From Plotosus lineatus (taxonomy: Eukaryota > Chordata > Actinopteri > Siluriformes > Plotosidae), in NCBI GenBank assembly GCA_024760905.1, contig CM045745.1, positions 3,470,282 through 3,534,281 of the forward strand: a DNA stretch of 64,000 bases, read 5' to 3'. Of the stretch, positions 42,501 through 53,660 are shown in pieces; position 1 is the first letter of the stretch, and every line of letters begins with the position of its first letter. The notes beneath the pieces were generated by a model that searched no databases, had not been told where the DNA came from, and saw only the letters and a list, made by a program, of their open reading frames with translations. A program made the translations under genes and the position numbers.

Positions 42501-43240
42501 GAATATTAGACAACCAGAGATAACAACATGACAACTATAGATAATAACATGAGAATTTTGACTTGATCTGTAAACCTATCGACTATGGGGCGTTCAAGGG
42601 TTTCACCACAGACATCTCTCATGGAGACCATGGCCACCTCTAAAATATCCCTTTCAAGGCTCCGCATAGGAAACAGTCTGTGGTTTGTTCTGCAGGTCAG
42701 CTCCCCCTCAGCTCACAAGAGATGGTCAAGCGTGGCATCCTGGCAGCGAGGTATTTGTGGTAACGGAGTACAATTCTCACAAGTGCTCATAAAATTGCCG
42801 ACATGGTCACGTTCACCGGCATGTCCGTGATCACTGTCAATAGTGTGATCACTGTCAGTGTCCCTATTATCGCTCTCGGCCTCAGATTCAGCCGGGGTTC
42901 TTGAACTATCCGTTGGATAGGCTCTCAAGCATATGTGACGCGCTCCACCAGAGCTTTTGAGACAAAACGTGGCTTATCCGGACTTCCGATCTTTCAAGTA
43001 AGAAAGTGAATGTTTTGCATGTGACGTCTCAGGGTCACGGGACTTTTGGTTATCTGCCATATTGGACGGCATGATCCGGACGGCGCTCGCTCATTCAACA
43101 TTGCTAAACATTTAAAAATAAGTAATAGTGGTTCAACATGACCCAACTGGATGTTGTTTGTCTGTTAATAACTTCCCCGGAGTGATAGAAAATAAGCAGT
43201 GAGTATGGTTATATCGTGTTGCGATGATGGCTGTGCAAAT
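42122..43240. repeat. THAP segment duplication, copy 2
   Basis: Near-identical partner of 37613-38729. A minus-strand frame at 42928-42713 contains an acidic region followed by H-V-G-N-F-M-S-T-C-E-N-C-T-P-L-P, which might be part of a second, divergently transcribed exon; a frameshift follows. Function unknown. Confidence 0.85.
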
Positions 43241-43382
43241 AGACAGAGGAGTAAACCTGCACTGTCATTTTATCGTTTTCCATCTGACCCGGAGAGAAAA
43301 GCCAAGTGGATCACAGTGGTAAATAGGAAAGACTGGAATCCTTCAGAATACAGGAGAATATGCAGCGAACACCTCGTATCAG
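43205..43382 (+). CDS. THAP-domain first exon (partial gene)
   Basis: Starting at ATG 43205, the frame reads M-V-I-S-C-C-D-D-G-C-A-N-R, then F-Y-R-F-P, W-I-T-V-V-N-R-K-D-W and C-S-E-H-L, the C-x4-C...C-x2-H zinc site of a THAP domain at the very N-terminus as usual for this family. It ends at a donor-like CAG|GTAAAT (43382/43383). No following exon was found before the (AT)n run and the hAT block, so this is an orphan or transposon-derived exon. Copy 1 breaks after M-V-I-S-C-C-D-V-G-C-A-N at 38729. Confidence 0.65.
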
Positions 43383-43408
43383 GTAAATATTCATTATTAG
43401 GCTTATAT

Positions 43409-43429
43409 ATATATATATATATATATAAA
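43409..43429. repeat. (AT)n microsatellite
   Basis: Short AT run at the border of the duplicated hAT-V block. Confidence 0.9.
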
Positions 43430-43718
43430 ATGATGGCGCATGAAGATATTGGAGTCATGTGACTGAAAAACCTCAATACGACAAGCACATAAAACAAAAC
43501 CACTGTGTGTGCAATGGTTTATTTGTGCTATAAAATTTAAGCCACAATCACTTCAAAAAGCTATACTTAAGCTACCACCAACTTATTTAGTCGGCGTTTC
43601 ATTTCCCCTTTAAAGTCATGTTTAAATGAATTAATATGTCTATAGTGATACAAAAGATGTGAAAAATGTCTCGATCTATAAGTACATAAAGTGCAAGCAT
43701 GTGTATTTTGCTGTATAT

Positions 43719-44765
43719 CAGTGGTTCTCAAATAGTGGGGCGTGCCCCCCCTGGGGGTGGCAATGTGATGCCAGGGGTGTGACCCCAGGGAACATGCATT
43801 TTTTTTTTTTTGCTGTATTAGAATAAAGTGTAATTGTACATCTACTACAGCAGGTGGCAGTAACTTCGTCACTGTCAGAGTGTCCCCAGAGGTAAAAGAA
43901 GTGAAGTTCATACACCCACCATGGAAATTTTTAACAGGGACGGAAAGAGAGGTGGAGAGAGACGAAGACAGTGAGAGAAACGAAAGTCTCCCGAAAGCTA
44001 AATCGAGGAGGTATGATGAAGTGGATGCAGCATTCGGCTTCACTGTGCTGAGGTGAGAAACGATGAAAGACCACCGTGTTTACTGTGTCTGAAAACATTG
44101 CAAGCAGAGAGCATGAACCCAAATAAATTAAGGCGTCACTTAAAGACATCACACCCCAATCACGTGATGAGCCACCTGAGTTTTTTCAGCAAAAGCATGC
44201 TGAATATTGCCAACAGCCATTGCTCTGGCAGCCGATGCTCTGTTCACATCAGATTAGGTGGAGTATCAAACTGCTCAGTGTAGAAAACCCCTCAGCAGAG
44301 CAGAGCAACTGATCCCACCTGGAACACACACAGTCTCTGTCATGCAGGATGACGTCAGCGCTGTGAAAATAAGTCCAGGTCTCAGTTCAGCATTGAGCAG
44401 GAGCTGAGCGGTCAGGATCATGTTTTAATTCCAGCTTCGAAAAGCTGTGCACTGCGGAACGTTGGTCAAATTGTTGGTCAAAAAAGTTGACAGTTTAAAT
44501 AAGGATACTTTTTTATTTCAGGAAAATTGATGCAATTTAAACCAAAAAAAATTAAAGACGAAAAATTGTTAATAAACGTATTCTTTGTTGGAAGTTGATC
44601 TATATTTCTTCCTGCTTTTAGATTCCATAATGTAATAAGGATACAGTGTTATGCAGAGGATTACTTCTAACAAGTTTTAGACAAATAACATTATTTTGAG
44701 GGGAGGGAGTGAAATGTTTTCCTCTTCCTGGTGGGGGCGCGACAGAAAATAATTGAGAAGGACTG
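43719..44765 (+). mobile_element. hAT-like non-autonomous element
   Basis: Terminal inverted repeats CAGTGGTTCTCAA at the left and, reversed, CAGTCCTTCTCAA at the right. Inside, a decayed frame around 43940-44180 (R-Y-D-E-V-D-A-A-F-G-F, P-P-C-L-L-C-L-K-T-L, M-N-P-N-K-L-R-R-H-L) looks like the BED-type zinc finger region of hAT-derived ZBED proteins, with stop codons. No catalytic transposase domain is present. Confidence 0.75.
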
Positions 44766-45529
44766 GTCTCTATTCATGTTTTTATTCCAAGCATTGAGAC
44801 AGAAAGATCATAATGATTTGAAACTAACAGAGGCTGTATGTATGGTTTGTAAACAAAAGGGAGGTAACTTGCAGCAACTACATGTGTGTGTTGTCTTAAT
44901 TATATAATTTAAAACTTATTAATTTTAATACAGTAATCTACACCTAAAAGGTGTGCAACTTAAATAATATTTTACCTGGATGTGTTTTCTGTTTACATAC
45001 TGATTATTTTCATGTATATTCAGATGCTATGGAATGTCATATAGTCAAATCACATTAAGATGTAAAATTAGTTTATAATTCTTATTATTGTCATAAAATA
45101 AAGTCTATATACTTAAATGTCGATACTTATTATTGTTCTTATTGTCAATACTTAAAGTCTATATACTTACTATATACTACACTGAGAATTCTTTCCAAAA
45201 CTTACAAAACCCTTTACTTGATTCCTGCCTCGTGGTGTGATCTGGTCTGCGATGCCGGTCAAAATGGCGTGTCTTTCTGGCCAGTAAGGCGGAGATGGGA
45301 GATTCTTTGAGGATCATATTACAGGAAGTGATTAATTGGACACGTCTGGAGAGTCAAAGAGCCATCTGGGCAGTCCGGCCTTGTCGATGAGCAAATGAGC
45401 AAAGTCATGTGTGCTGCTGGTTGGTTGAAACCAAAACCTGCATCCGCATGGTCCCTCGTGGCATGAGTTTGACACCCCAGCTCTAGGTGGTGCTATGTAC
45501 CATCATGGTGCGTATGGTACGTCTCGAAT
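44766..45529. other. AT-rich remainder of the duplicated block upstream of V3
   Basis: Contains a possible second BED-finger fragment (E-A-V-C-M-V-C-K-Q-K-G-G, about 44830-44880) and ends with the hAT-type terminus at about 45461-45478. No intact gene. Confidence 0.55.
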
Positions 45530-46018
45530 AGTTTGTTGTTAAAGTAGAAAAACTCATCCACGGTTGAGTATAAAAAATAAAAACGCTCAATTTTGTTACT
45601 GCTGGATTCTGTCTTCTCTTATTTAAAAGTTTAAAAAATAGTTGGCCAGTCAACAGGAAGTTCATTTGAAAGTTTACTGTTTTACTTTTACTGTTTAACA
45701 AGTAGAATAACTTGTTTTAATCATAAGAACAAAAGCCTAAGAATATGAAGACAGAGTAAATTTTGGGCATAAAGTGTCATAATTACTGTATTTTAGGATG
45801 GCACAATGCCTTGCATTATTGCCGACATTCTTCCTAGAAAATAACAACTGCGTCGAGTCGAGGTTAATGCGTTTTTCTAAAGTGTCCAAGCCCACCCCAG
45901 GAAATGACATCATTATTTTAAAAAGACAGGGACGTGTTGCAAATGAGCATTCATGTAAAAACAGTAGCAATAAAACATGTTGAACTGAGAGTATACTCTA
46001 TTTCAAATATAAATCAAT
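45530..46018 (+). promoter_or_regulatory. Upstream region of TRGV copy 3
   Basis: GAATAGTTTGTTGTTAAAGT at 45528 onward is the uninterrupted form of the site where the ERV inserted upstream of V1. CRE-like TGACATCA is at 45905-45912 and octamer-like TTGCAAAT at 45937-45944. Confidence 0.65.
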
Positions 46019-46454
46019 ATGATTTTCATTATATATGTGGTTCTCTTTTCTTTGGTCACAGGTAAGTACCATAGCAAAATAATAAAAATAACAGAAAGAG
46101 GAAAAAAATGAAATTACAATTGTACATGTTAATATTTTTACAGAATCTGTTCTGGGAGTGACACTGGAACAAAAGGCTCTCTCCATGACCAAAGAGGAGC
46201 GGAAAACTGGATTCATCAGCTGCGACGTGAAAGATTTAGATAGCAGTTATGTTCACTGGTACCAACAGAAAGAAGGTCAAGCTCTCAAACGGATCCTATA
46301 TGTTAAAAAGAATAGCTCACCTGTTCTTGATAATAACCATCCGGATGCAAAAGACTTCAGTGTAAGAATAGATTCTGATAATTACGAGTTGAAGATAGCA
46401 AACCTGAGGAAACATCACTCTGCAGTTTATTACTGTGCCAGCTGGGACAGCAGC
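46019..46454 (+). CDS. TRGV: TCR gamma V segment copy 3, intact
   Basis: Leader exon 46019-46061, donor ACAG|GTAAGT; V exon 46144-46454 after TTTTTACAG. All core V residues are present: first cysteine (I-S-C-D-V), tryptophan (V-H-W-Y-Q-Q), and Y-Y-C-A-S-W-D-S-S before the heptamer. It is one codon shorter than copies 2 and 4 at the CDR3 end and has D where they have E after the tryptophan. CDR1 D-L-D-S-S-Y equals copy 2; CDR2 context V-K-K-N-S-S-P is its own. No stop or frameshift in either exon. Confidence 0.88.
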
Positions 46455-46492
46455 CACAGTGACAGCAGATATTCAGAGAGTGTACAAAAACC
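46455..46492 (+). promoter_or_regulatory. RSS of V copy 3
   Basis: Heptamer CACAGTG 46455-46461, 22-bp spacer, nonamer ACAAAAACC 46484-46492, both consensus. Confidence 0.93.
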
Positions 46493-46980
46493 TGAATGGC
46501 ACACAACCACAATAAGATTATCATATTTCAGAAGAAATACTCACATTTCAAACTCGACAGGACTCTTCACCCTAATCCCCTGCAACACATTGATAATTTC
46601 GTCAGCGTTTGCCAATGTGTGAGAAGTTTGGTGAATACACTGGCAGACATCGAATGAGTTTTGGTTAAGATTTGTTTTGGTTAAGAGTAAGTGATAGTTC
46701 ACACATTATTATTTGTAAGTTACTCATGAGTTGAATATAATTTGTAGTGTTCTTTGAACCTGTGTATAACGTATCACCAACAACAGTCCAACTTTTGCAG
46801 CAGTAATAATACAGTATATCAAAAGGATAAAAAAAGAAATCGAAAGATATTCAGTTAAAGTTCTGTGATCTGGAAGACGTCAGATATGTCTACATGCGTC
46901 AGTATACGGAGGAGATAACTTTATCAGTTAACCTTCAATTTATGAAAGGTTCTGTATAAGTTCTAATACGTTTTGTATAT
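46493..46980 (+). repeat. Conserved 3' flank of V copy 3
   Basis: About 480 bp matching the V4 flank up to TTTATGAAAGG (63640) and the V2 flank up to TTCTAATAC. It includes ATAACGTATCACCAACAACA, absent from V2. Confidence 0.8.
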
Positions 46981-47278
46981 ATTTAAAACTGTAGTATCGA
47001 CAGTTCAGTGTCTTCCAAAATTTTATTGAAATTTGTCTCAAATGTTCTGCAAATCATTACTCTGTGACAGGAACATAAAGATATTCTAATATAACTTATA
47101 ACTCTATTGATTTAATGAAATTCAGCGTGGAATGTGATAGTCATAAAGTAAGTTTTCTGGACACAGTATATAATGGGAAAGACATTTAGACAGACTTTAC
47201 CAAAAGACTTTGACCTTACCAGACTTGACCTTGACCGCAAGAGGGTTTTTTTAACATTCTTAACATCGAGCTGCCACT
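46981..47278. other. AT-rich stretch without gene
   Basis: No coding frame or repeat recognised; absent from the V1 and V4 units at the equivalent position. Confidence 0.5.
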
Positions 47279-47620
47279 CTTTTTCTTCCGGCTTTTTCTC
47301 TTTCTCAGCGGTCGCCACAATGAATCACAGTGAAATGTTTGATTTGATTCATAGGTTTTTAAATCGGATGCCCTTCCTGACACAACCCTTTAGCAAGGAA
47401 CAGAATCACGCAGACGGCTTTGCAGCTCCTCTTTATGAAAGTCAGCAATGGTTCTTTTATATGAATCTCTCACCATAAACAGTGAGAGACATGGCCCGCC
47501 TTTGATAACCCAGTTAACTGTACTGGGGACAGTGACAACCTTGTGGAGAGTGAGATTCAAACCCCCAACCTTAGGATCAGTGATCCAGCACCCTTTACCA
47601 CCAGGCCACCACCGCCCTCA
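47279..47620 (-). mobile_element. tRNA-headed SINE with RTE-type tail, minus strand
   Basis: Left end TTTTTCTTCCGGCTTTTTCT and GCGGTCGCCACAATGAATCA is the reversed RTE-like tail; TCGGATGCCCTTCCTGACAC near 47365 is the shared LINE 5'-type segment; the tRNA-like head is at the right (GATCAGTGATCCAGCACCC, about 47576). Confidence 0.8.
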
Positions 47621-47881
47621 GTCTAGCTGCCACTTTAATCCTCTCAAAAAAGATTTGCTACACTCTGTTAGTATTTGTAAAACAGATAAGGATTTTCAAT
47701 TCAAGGCTCAGAAACTCTTAACATTTTGCAATGATGGGATTTCCCAAGACATTTTCAAACAAGCAAAATCTTCTGTGAAAATTAGAAATGAAGTATTTAT
47801 CAATCATCGACCTAAAACACATTTTCACGATGTGAACTTGATATCTGCAGTTCAGTGAGAAATAGATATTCGAGTAGTTTA
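47621..47881. other. Left flank of the Tc1-like element
   Basis: No gene recognised; short open frames only. Ends in the TA target at 47880-47881. Confidence 0.5.
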
Positions 47882-49440
47882 CACTGGGGCCAGTAAGTAT
47901 TGGGCAATGTAAAAATGTGCAAGTCCACCCATTTAAAAAAATTTAAGAGAGGTTTGTAATTTTCATCATAGGTACACATCAAGCTTGAGAGACAGAATGT
48001 AAAAAAAATCCAGGAAATCACATTGTATGATTTTTAAACACTTTATTTGTGAAAATGGGAGGCCAATAAGTATTGGGCAGCGAGAAAACAAACATTATTT
48101 CAGCCCCCACTCGTTAACAGTATGAATGGCACCTGTTTGAACTGATTAGATGCATAAGAGACACCTTCAAACCTGCACACACCTTCAAACTGTCAGACTG
48201 CAGTCTTCACCATGACCAAGACCAGAGAGCTTCCCAAAGACACCAGAGATAAAATTGTACAACTGCACAAAGCTGGGATGAGTCAAACTGCAATTGGTAA
48301 ACAACTTTGTGAGAAAAGATCAACAGTTGGAAACATTATTAGAAAATGGAAGAAGTATAACATCACTGACAACCTCCCTCGGAGTGGCGCTCCATGCAAG
48401 ATCTCACCTCGTGGGGTTCAAAGGATCCTGAGAACAGTGAGTAATCAGCCCAGAACTACACGGCAGGAACTGGTCAATGATTTGAAGACAGCAGGAACCA
48501 CCATCACAAAGATGACAATAACTAACACACTACGTCGTCATGAGATGAAATCCTGCATTGCCCGAAAGGTTCCCCTAGTAAACATGTAAAGACCCGTCTG
48601 AAATATGCTAAAGACCATCTGGACAATCCAGAGAAGGATTGGGAGAAGGTGATGTGGTCAGATGAGACCAAAATTGCACTATTTGGTTTAAGCAGCACTC
48701 GCCGTGTTTGGATGATGAAGAATGCTGAGTTGCATCCCAAGAACACCATACCTACTGTGAAGCATGGGGTTTGACGCATCATGCTTTGGGGATGCTTTTC
48801 TGCAAAAGGGACAGGAAGACTGCATCGTATCAATGGCAACATGAATGGGGCCATGTATTGTGACATTTTGGGTGAAAACGTCCTTCCCTCAGTCATAGCA
48901 TTAAAGACGAAAAATGGCTGGGTCTTCCAGCATGATAAGGATCCAAAGCATACAGCCAAGAAAACCAAGGAGTGGCTCCGTAAAAAGCATATCAAGGTTC
49001 TGCAGTGGCCTAGCCCGTCTCGAGACCTCAACCCAATCGAAAATCTGTGGAGGGAGGTAAAACTTCCAGTTGCCAAGTGACAGCCCTCAAACATCACAGC
49101 TCTCGAGAAGGTCTGTGCAGAGGAGTGGGACAAAATACCAACTAAAGTGTGTGTAGACCTGGTCAAGAAATACAGGAACCGTTTGAACTCTGTCATTGCC
49201 AACCAAGGCTACATTACAATTATTGAAAGTAACTTTTGATGGCTGCCCAATACTTACTGGCCACCCATTTTCACAAATAAATTGTTTAAAAATCATACAA
49301 TGTGATTTCCTGGATTTCTTTTTACATTCTGTCTCTCAAGCTTGATGTGTACCGATGATGAAAATTACAAACCTCTCTTATCTTTTTAAATGGGGGAACG
49401 TGCACATTTTTACATTGCCCAATACTTATTGGCCCCACTG
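47882..49440 (+). mobile_element. Complete Tc1-like transposon
   Basis: 1559 bp with long inverted repeats of about 200 bp, starting CACTGGGGCCAGTAAGTATT and ending AATACTTATTGGCCCCACTG, flanked by TA at 47880-47881 and 49441-49442. The transposase is broken by a few mutations. Related fragments are at 27118-27478 and 63645-64000. Confidence 0.95.
48212..49239 (+). pseudogene. Tc1-like transposase, disabled
   Basis: The enzyme cuts the element out and joins it to TA sites. The N-terminal paired-like helix-turn-helix region ([17 protein letters not shown]) is open from 48212. A frame change at about 48575 (R-K-V-P-L) leads to the catalytic domain, with the first aspartate in W-S-D-E-T-K (about 48659), the second in the D-K-D-P-K-H-T-A block (about 48940) and the glutamate in P-I-E-N-L-W (about 49040). 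In-frame stops occur near 48772 and 49078. The last residues end E-S-N-F at 49236. The gene has near-normal length for the family (about 340 codons) but is inactive. Confidence 0.9.
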
Positions 49441-49688
49441 TATCTGCTGATGACATTGATAAAGAGAGATTCAACTCCTCTCCACTTTTCTCATTTCCTA
49501 GAGACAGGAATTCCCACGATTTACTTGTTCAATCAGACAGACAAAGCCACCGTTCGTGTGCATCTGGACAATGCCATGTGTTTCTACCCTTGCCAAATTT
49601 GAGCTGCATGTTCTAACTGTAAAAATGTTTCTACCTGTATTAGATTTGTGATTAAAAATGAGTGTAAAATTTAAAGAATTGATCATAT
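49441..49688. repeat. Segmental duplication unit, copy B, first part
   Basis: Near-identical to 27479-27725. Contains no gene. Confidence 0.85.
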
Positions 49689-51796
49689 TGTCCAGCGTGA
49701 GCTCCAGTGGAGAATCAGGAGGGCAAAGAAGGACTATGGGAAGAAGATGGAGGAGAAGCTGGCTCAGAACAACGTGCGGGACGTCTGGAGAGGACTAAAG
49801 ACCATGTCTGGATTTGGGCAGAGTGTCAGAGGGACAGCTGATGGTGACCAGCGCTGGGCGGATGAACTAAACTGTTACTTCAACAGGTTTGATTCTCCCC
49901 CTCCCCTCTGCACCCCTCCCGTTCCCCTCCCCTCTTCACCGCGTCTCAGACCAGCTGACACCTCCCCCTCCCCAGGCCAACTTCACTTGGCTGCTACAGC
50001 CCGACAGACACATCCCCTCCTCTGCAGCCCACACCAGCCCCCTCTCCCTCACATCAGACCAGGTGAGGGGAGACAGCTGAAGCGACTAAATCAGAGGAAA
50101 TCTGAAGGACCTGATGGCATCAGTCCCAGGTTGCTGAGGACCTGCGCAGACCAGCTCTGTGTGGTACTATGCTACCTGTACAACCTGAGCCTCAGCCTGG
50201 AGGAGGTTCCGTCCTATGGAAGACCTCCTGTGTGGTTCCGGTTCCCAAAACAGCACAAGCGAGAAGGAACCAGCCCACTACAGACCTGTCGCCCTGACCT
50301 CCCACCTCATTAAAGACCATGGAAAGGCTCCTCCTTGAACACCTCCGCTCTATGGTGAGCCCCACCTAGACCCGCTTTGCAGTTTGCCTACAGGCCCAAC
50401 ATCCCGGGTAGAAAGCGCCGTCATCTGCAGCTTCTGCAGCGGGCACTAACCCCACCTGGAGATCGCCGGCAGCGCTGTGAGGTCATGTTCTTTGACTTCT
50501 CCAGCGCCTTCAACACCATCAGGCCAGCGGCGTCTGCGAGGAAGCTGGAGGGCGTGGGAGTGGGCGGGCATCTTGCTGCCTGGATTATTGACTACCTTAC
50601 CAACCGTCCACGAATGCGTGCGGCTGTGGCTGTAAGTCAAAGGTGGTAGTTTGCAGCACTGGGGGCACCGCAGAGCACCGTCCTCTCACCCTTCCTTTTC
50701 AATATCTATACCCGGACTTCATATATAACACAAACAGCTGCCACCTCCAGAAGTTCTCGGACGACTCCGCCATCGTGGGCCGTGTGTCTGAGGGAGCGGC
50801 TGGAGTACGGTCGGTCATCATTGACTTCGTGGACTGGTGTGGCGCAGCCACCTGTGCTTGAACACCAGGAAGGCGAAGGAGATAGTGTCGACTTCAGGAA
50901 AAACACTCAAACACACACACACACACACTTACTAGTGAACATCCAGGGACAGGACATTGAGACAGTGGACAGTTTCAAGTACCTGGGTGTTCACCTTAAC
51001 AATAAACTGGACTGGTCACACAACACCAACGCCCTGTAAAAGAAGGGCCAGAGTCACTTCCATCTTCTGAGGGGACTCAGGTCCTTCGGCGATATCTGAA
51101 CCTCTGCTCAGGACTTTTATGACTCTGTGGTAGCCTCTGCAATCCTCTACGCTGCCATCTGCTGGGCCCAGGCAGCACAGGCGGGACAGAAAGAGACTGA
51201 ACAAGCTGGTCAGGAGGGCCAGCTCTGTCTCGGCTGCCCACTGGACTCTGTGGAGGAGGTGAGTGAGAGGAGGATAGTTGCAAAGCTCACATCCATCCTG
51301 TTCAACATCTATCACCCACTGCACAGACTGTGAGGAGCTGAGTAGCTCCTTCAGTGGGCGACTGAGGCATCCTCAGTGCAGGAAAGGAGCGCTACCAGGG
51401 TCGGTTCATTCCCACCGCTATCAGACTGTACCGCGCCACTTTGTAACTGTCTGTGAAAATACTGGTTTATGTGCAATAAAAACCCCAGCGCACTTTAATC
51501 AACCACATCTACCCCACTGACTGTGAACCATATCAACCCATCTCTGCCCTCAGACACATTACACTTTAATATAGGCCAGTCTATAAAGTTGCTCCATTCT
51601 TTTCTTTTATTGTTTATTAATTTATACTATTTATGTATCTACTTATTTATTTACTTATATAATATATATGTACGTGTGTATGTTTGTATTTGTATCTATT
51701 TTTGCACCCCCTACTGATGGTACCTCAAGAGCCTGTAACAGTGAATTTCTCCATTGTGAGATTAATAAAGCTGTATCTTATCTTATCTTATCTTAT
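49689..51796 (+). mobile_element. CR1/L2-superfamily LINE, 5'-truncated
   Basis: It is absent from the otherwise identical site in copy A (ATTGATCACATGCAACTCAA at 27697), which defines its borders. It starts in the region before RT and ends with a poly-adenylation-like AATAAAGCTGTAT and a (CTTAT)n tail at 51775-51796. A second 3' end of the same family is at 59736-59857. Confidence 0.88.
49690..51340 (+). pseudogene. CR1/L2-like LINE reverse transcriptase remnant
   Basis: The connector and RT start at 49747 (W-R-G-L-K-T-M-S-G-F), then K-S-E-G-P-D-G-I-S-P-R-L-L at about 50095, M-F-F-D-F-S-S-A-F-N-T-I at about 50485, a decayed D-D-box context (F-S-D-D-S-A-I-V at about 50757) and F-K-Y-L-G-V-H-L-N-N-K at about 50973. 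Stops and frameshifts separate these blocks. Superfamily is clear from F-S-S-A-F-N-T-I and F-K-Y-L-G; the clade (L2, Maui or Rex1-like) is not decided. Confidence 0.82.
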
Positions 51797-51971
51797 ATGC
51801 AACTCAAATAATGTTAAATACCTTCTTGCATGTCCCAAATGTGTAATTCTACATAGGTAATACAAAGCGATCATTTGGATTTAGAATTAATGAACACAAA
51901 GGTATTATTTGCCGTGCTCATCTTAAATCAACTGTTGCAAGACATGGTGTCATTCAAGTTCAGATTTGGGA

Positions 51972-52921
51972 TTCTGTGGAATCTTCTTCTTTTCCTTTCG
52001 GCTGTTCCCTTCAGCGGTCGCCACAGCAAATGATCCGCCTCCATCTCTCCCTATCCTCCGCATCTTCTACTCTTACTCCAACGACCTTCATGTCCGCCTT
52101 CACCACATCCATAAATCTTCTCTTTGGTCTTTCTCTGGGCCTTCTGCCTGGTAGTTCCAACCTCAGCATCCTACTACCAATATACTCACTATCCCTTCCT
52201 CTGTACATGTCCAAACCATCTTAATCTAGCCTCTCTGACTTTGTCTCCAAAACATCTAACATGTGCTGTCCCTCTGATGTACTCATTTCTGATCCAATCC
52301 ATCCTCGTTACTCCCAAAGAGAACCTCAACATTTTCATCTCTGCTACCTCCAACTCTGACTCCTGTCTTTTCCCCAGGGCCACTGTCTCTAAACCATATC
52401 ACATCGCTGGCCTCATCACCGTCTTGTACACTTCTCCCTTCATTCTTGCCGATACTCCTATCACACATCACACCGGACACTTTTCTCCATCCATTCCAAC
52501 CTGCCTGCACGCGCTTCTTTACCTCTTTTCCTCACGCTGCATTGCTCTGGATTGTTGAGCCAAAGTACTGAAAATTCTCCATCTTCTTTATCTCTGCCCC
52601 CTGTAACCTCCCCGTTCCTCTTGGGTCCTTGTCGTTCACACACATGTATTCTGTCTTACTGAGGCTAACCTTCATTCCCCTCCTTTCCAGGGCATACCTC
52701 CACCTCTCTAGATTTTCCTCCACTTGTTCTCTGCTCTCACTACAGATCACGATGTCATCTGCAAACATCATAGTCCATGGAGATTCTTGTCTCACCTTGT
52801 CTGTCAGCCTGTCCATCACCATAGCAAACAAGAACGGGCTGAGAGCTGACCCTTGATGCAGTCCCAACTCCAAATTGAACTCTTCTGTCACACCTCACCA
52901 CTGTCTTACATTCTGTGGAAT
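51972..52921 (-). mobile_element. 928-bp RTE LINE, minus strand, with 11-bp target duplication
   Basis: TTCTGTGGAAT occurs at 51972-51982 and 52911-52921; the LINE between (51983-52910) is absent from copy A at about 27871. Minus-strand coding pieces at 52891-52532 (L-H-Q-G-S-A-L-S-P, F-A-D-D) and 52383-52011 (C-terminal). The 5' truncation lies in the RT. Confidence 0.95.
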
Positions 52922-53660
52922 GTATTTGATTATTCCGAAGTGGTGTGGTGGAAATGTGAATCAAACTTTACTCCAATGTGAATGCAGATATATCCATTCA
53001 TTCATTTTCTGTAACCACTTAATCCTAATTAGGGTCACGAGGAGGCTGGCACCCATCTCACCGACTCTGGACAAGGGCGGAGTACACCCTGGACAGCTCA
53101 CTGGGCCATCGCAGAGCAGAAACATGCTGACAGCTATGCGGCTACTGTTGTCAAAAATCAGCACTGGTTCTTTTACATGAACCTCACACCATAGACAGTG
53201 AGAGACATGGCTGGCCTTTCATAACCCAGTTAGCGGCACTGGGGGAACAGTAACAATCCGCTGAGAGTGGGGCTTGAACCCGCAACCTTGGGATCAGTGA
53301 GCCAGCACCTTCCCACCAGGCCATCTCTGCCAATTCAGATATATCGTTCATCTTTAAACATGACATCCCAATGGTCTAAATGAAGAATTAGATATTACTT
53401 GGGTTTTAATGAATTTTAGGTCTGTACTAAATTAATTATACTCATTGAAGTGTTTGGTATTTCGCCTGCAGGTAAGTTGCTTTCGCTGAAGTAATTAATC
53501 GCTAGATTACTAATCAGCTGTCAAGCAACCTTTTACATCAAATGGCAGAGTGTACATGCTTCATTTTTCCCTGCGGAACATCCAATCTGGACTGAAACAT
53601 CTGCAAAAAAAGTCTTTTATTTCCATCCTTGAGATTTTTTCTTGACTATCACACGAGAGT
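52922..53660. repeat. Segmental duplication unit, copy B, last part
   Basis: Matches 27882-28638, including the SINE. It ends abruptly at AGAGTATT where RTE sequence begins. Confidence 0.85.
52985..53330 (-). mobile_element. tRNA-headed SINE, duplicate of 27961-28296
   Basis: Same element and position as in copy A, with scattered substitutions; it predates the duplication. Confidence 0.82.

Larger units (their letters stand above)
43430..46950. repeat. Segmental duplication of hAT block plus V cassette, copy 1
   Basis: About 3.5 kb that aligns from end to end with 60122-63640. It begins near GATGGCGCATGAAGATATTG, carries the hAT-like element, an AT-rich part, the terminus ATGAGTTTGACACCCCAG and V3 with both flanks. 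It is the clearest proof that V3 and V4 come from a multi-kilobase duplication. Confidence 0.9.

Noticed and set aside
43199..43462. Full small THAP protein of 87 codons
   Set aside because: After the THAP part the frame runs through a splice-donor-like site into the (AT)n repeat; an exon is the better model.
43711..44773. Exact 8-bp target duplication of the hAT-like element
   Set aside because: The sequences outside the termini (CTGTATAT or CTCTATAT versus GTCTCTAT) are only partly alike, so I do not claim a clean duplication.
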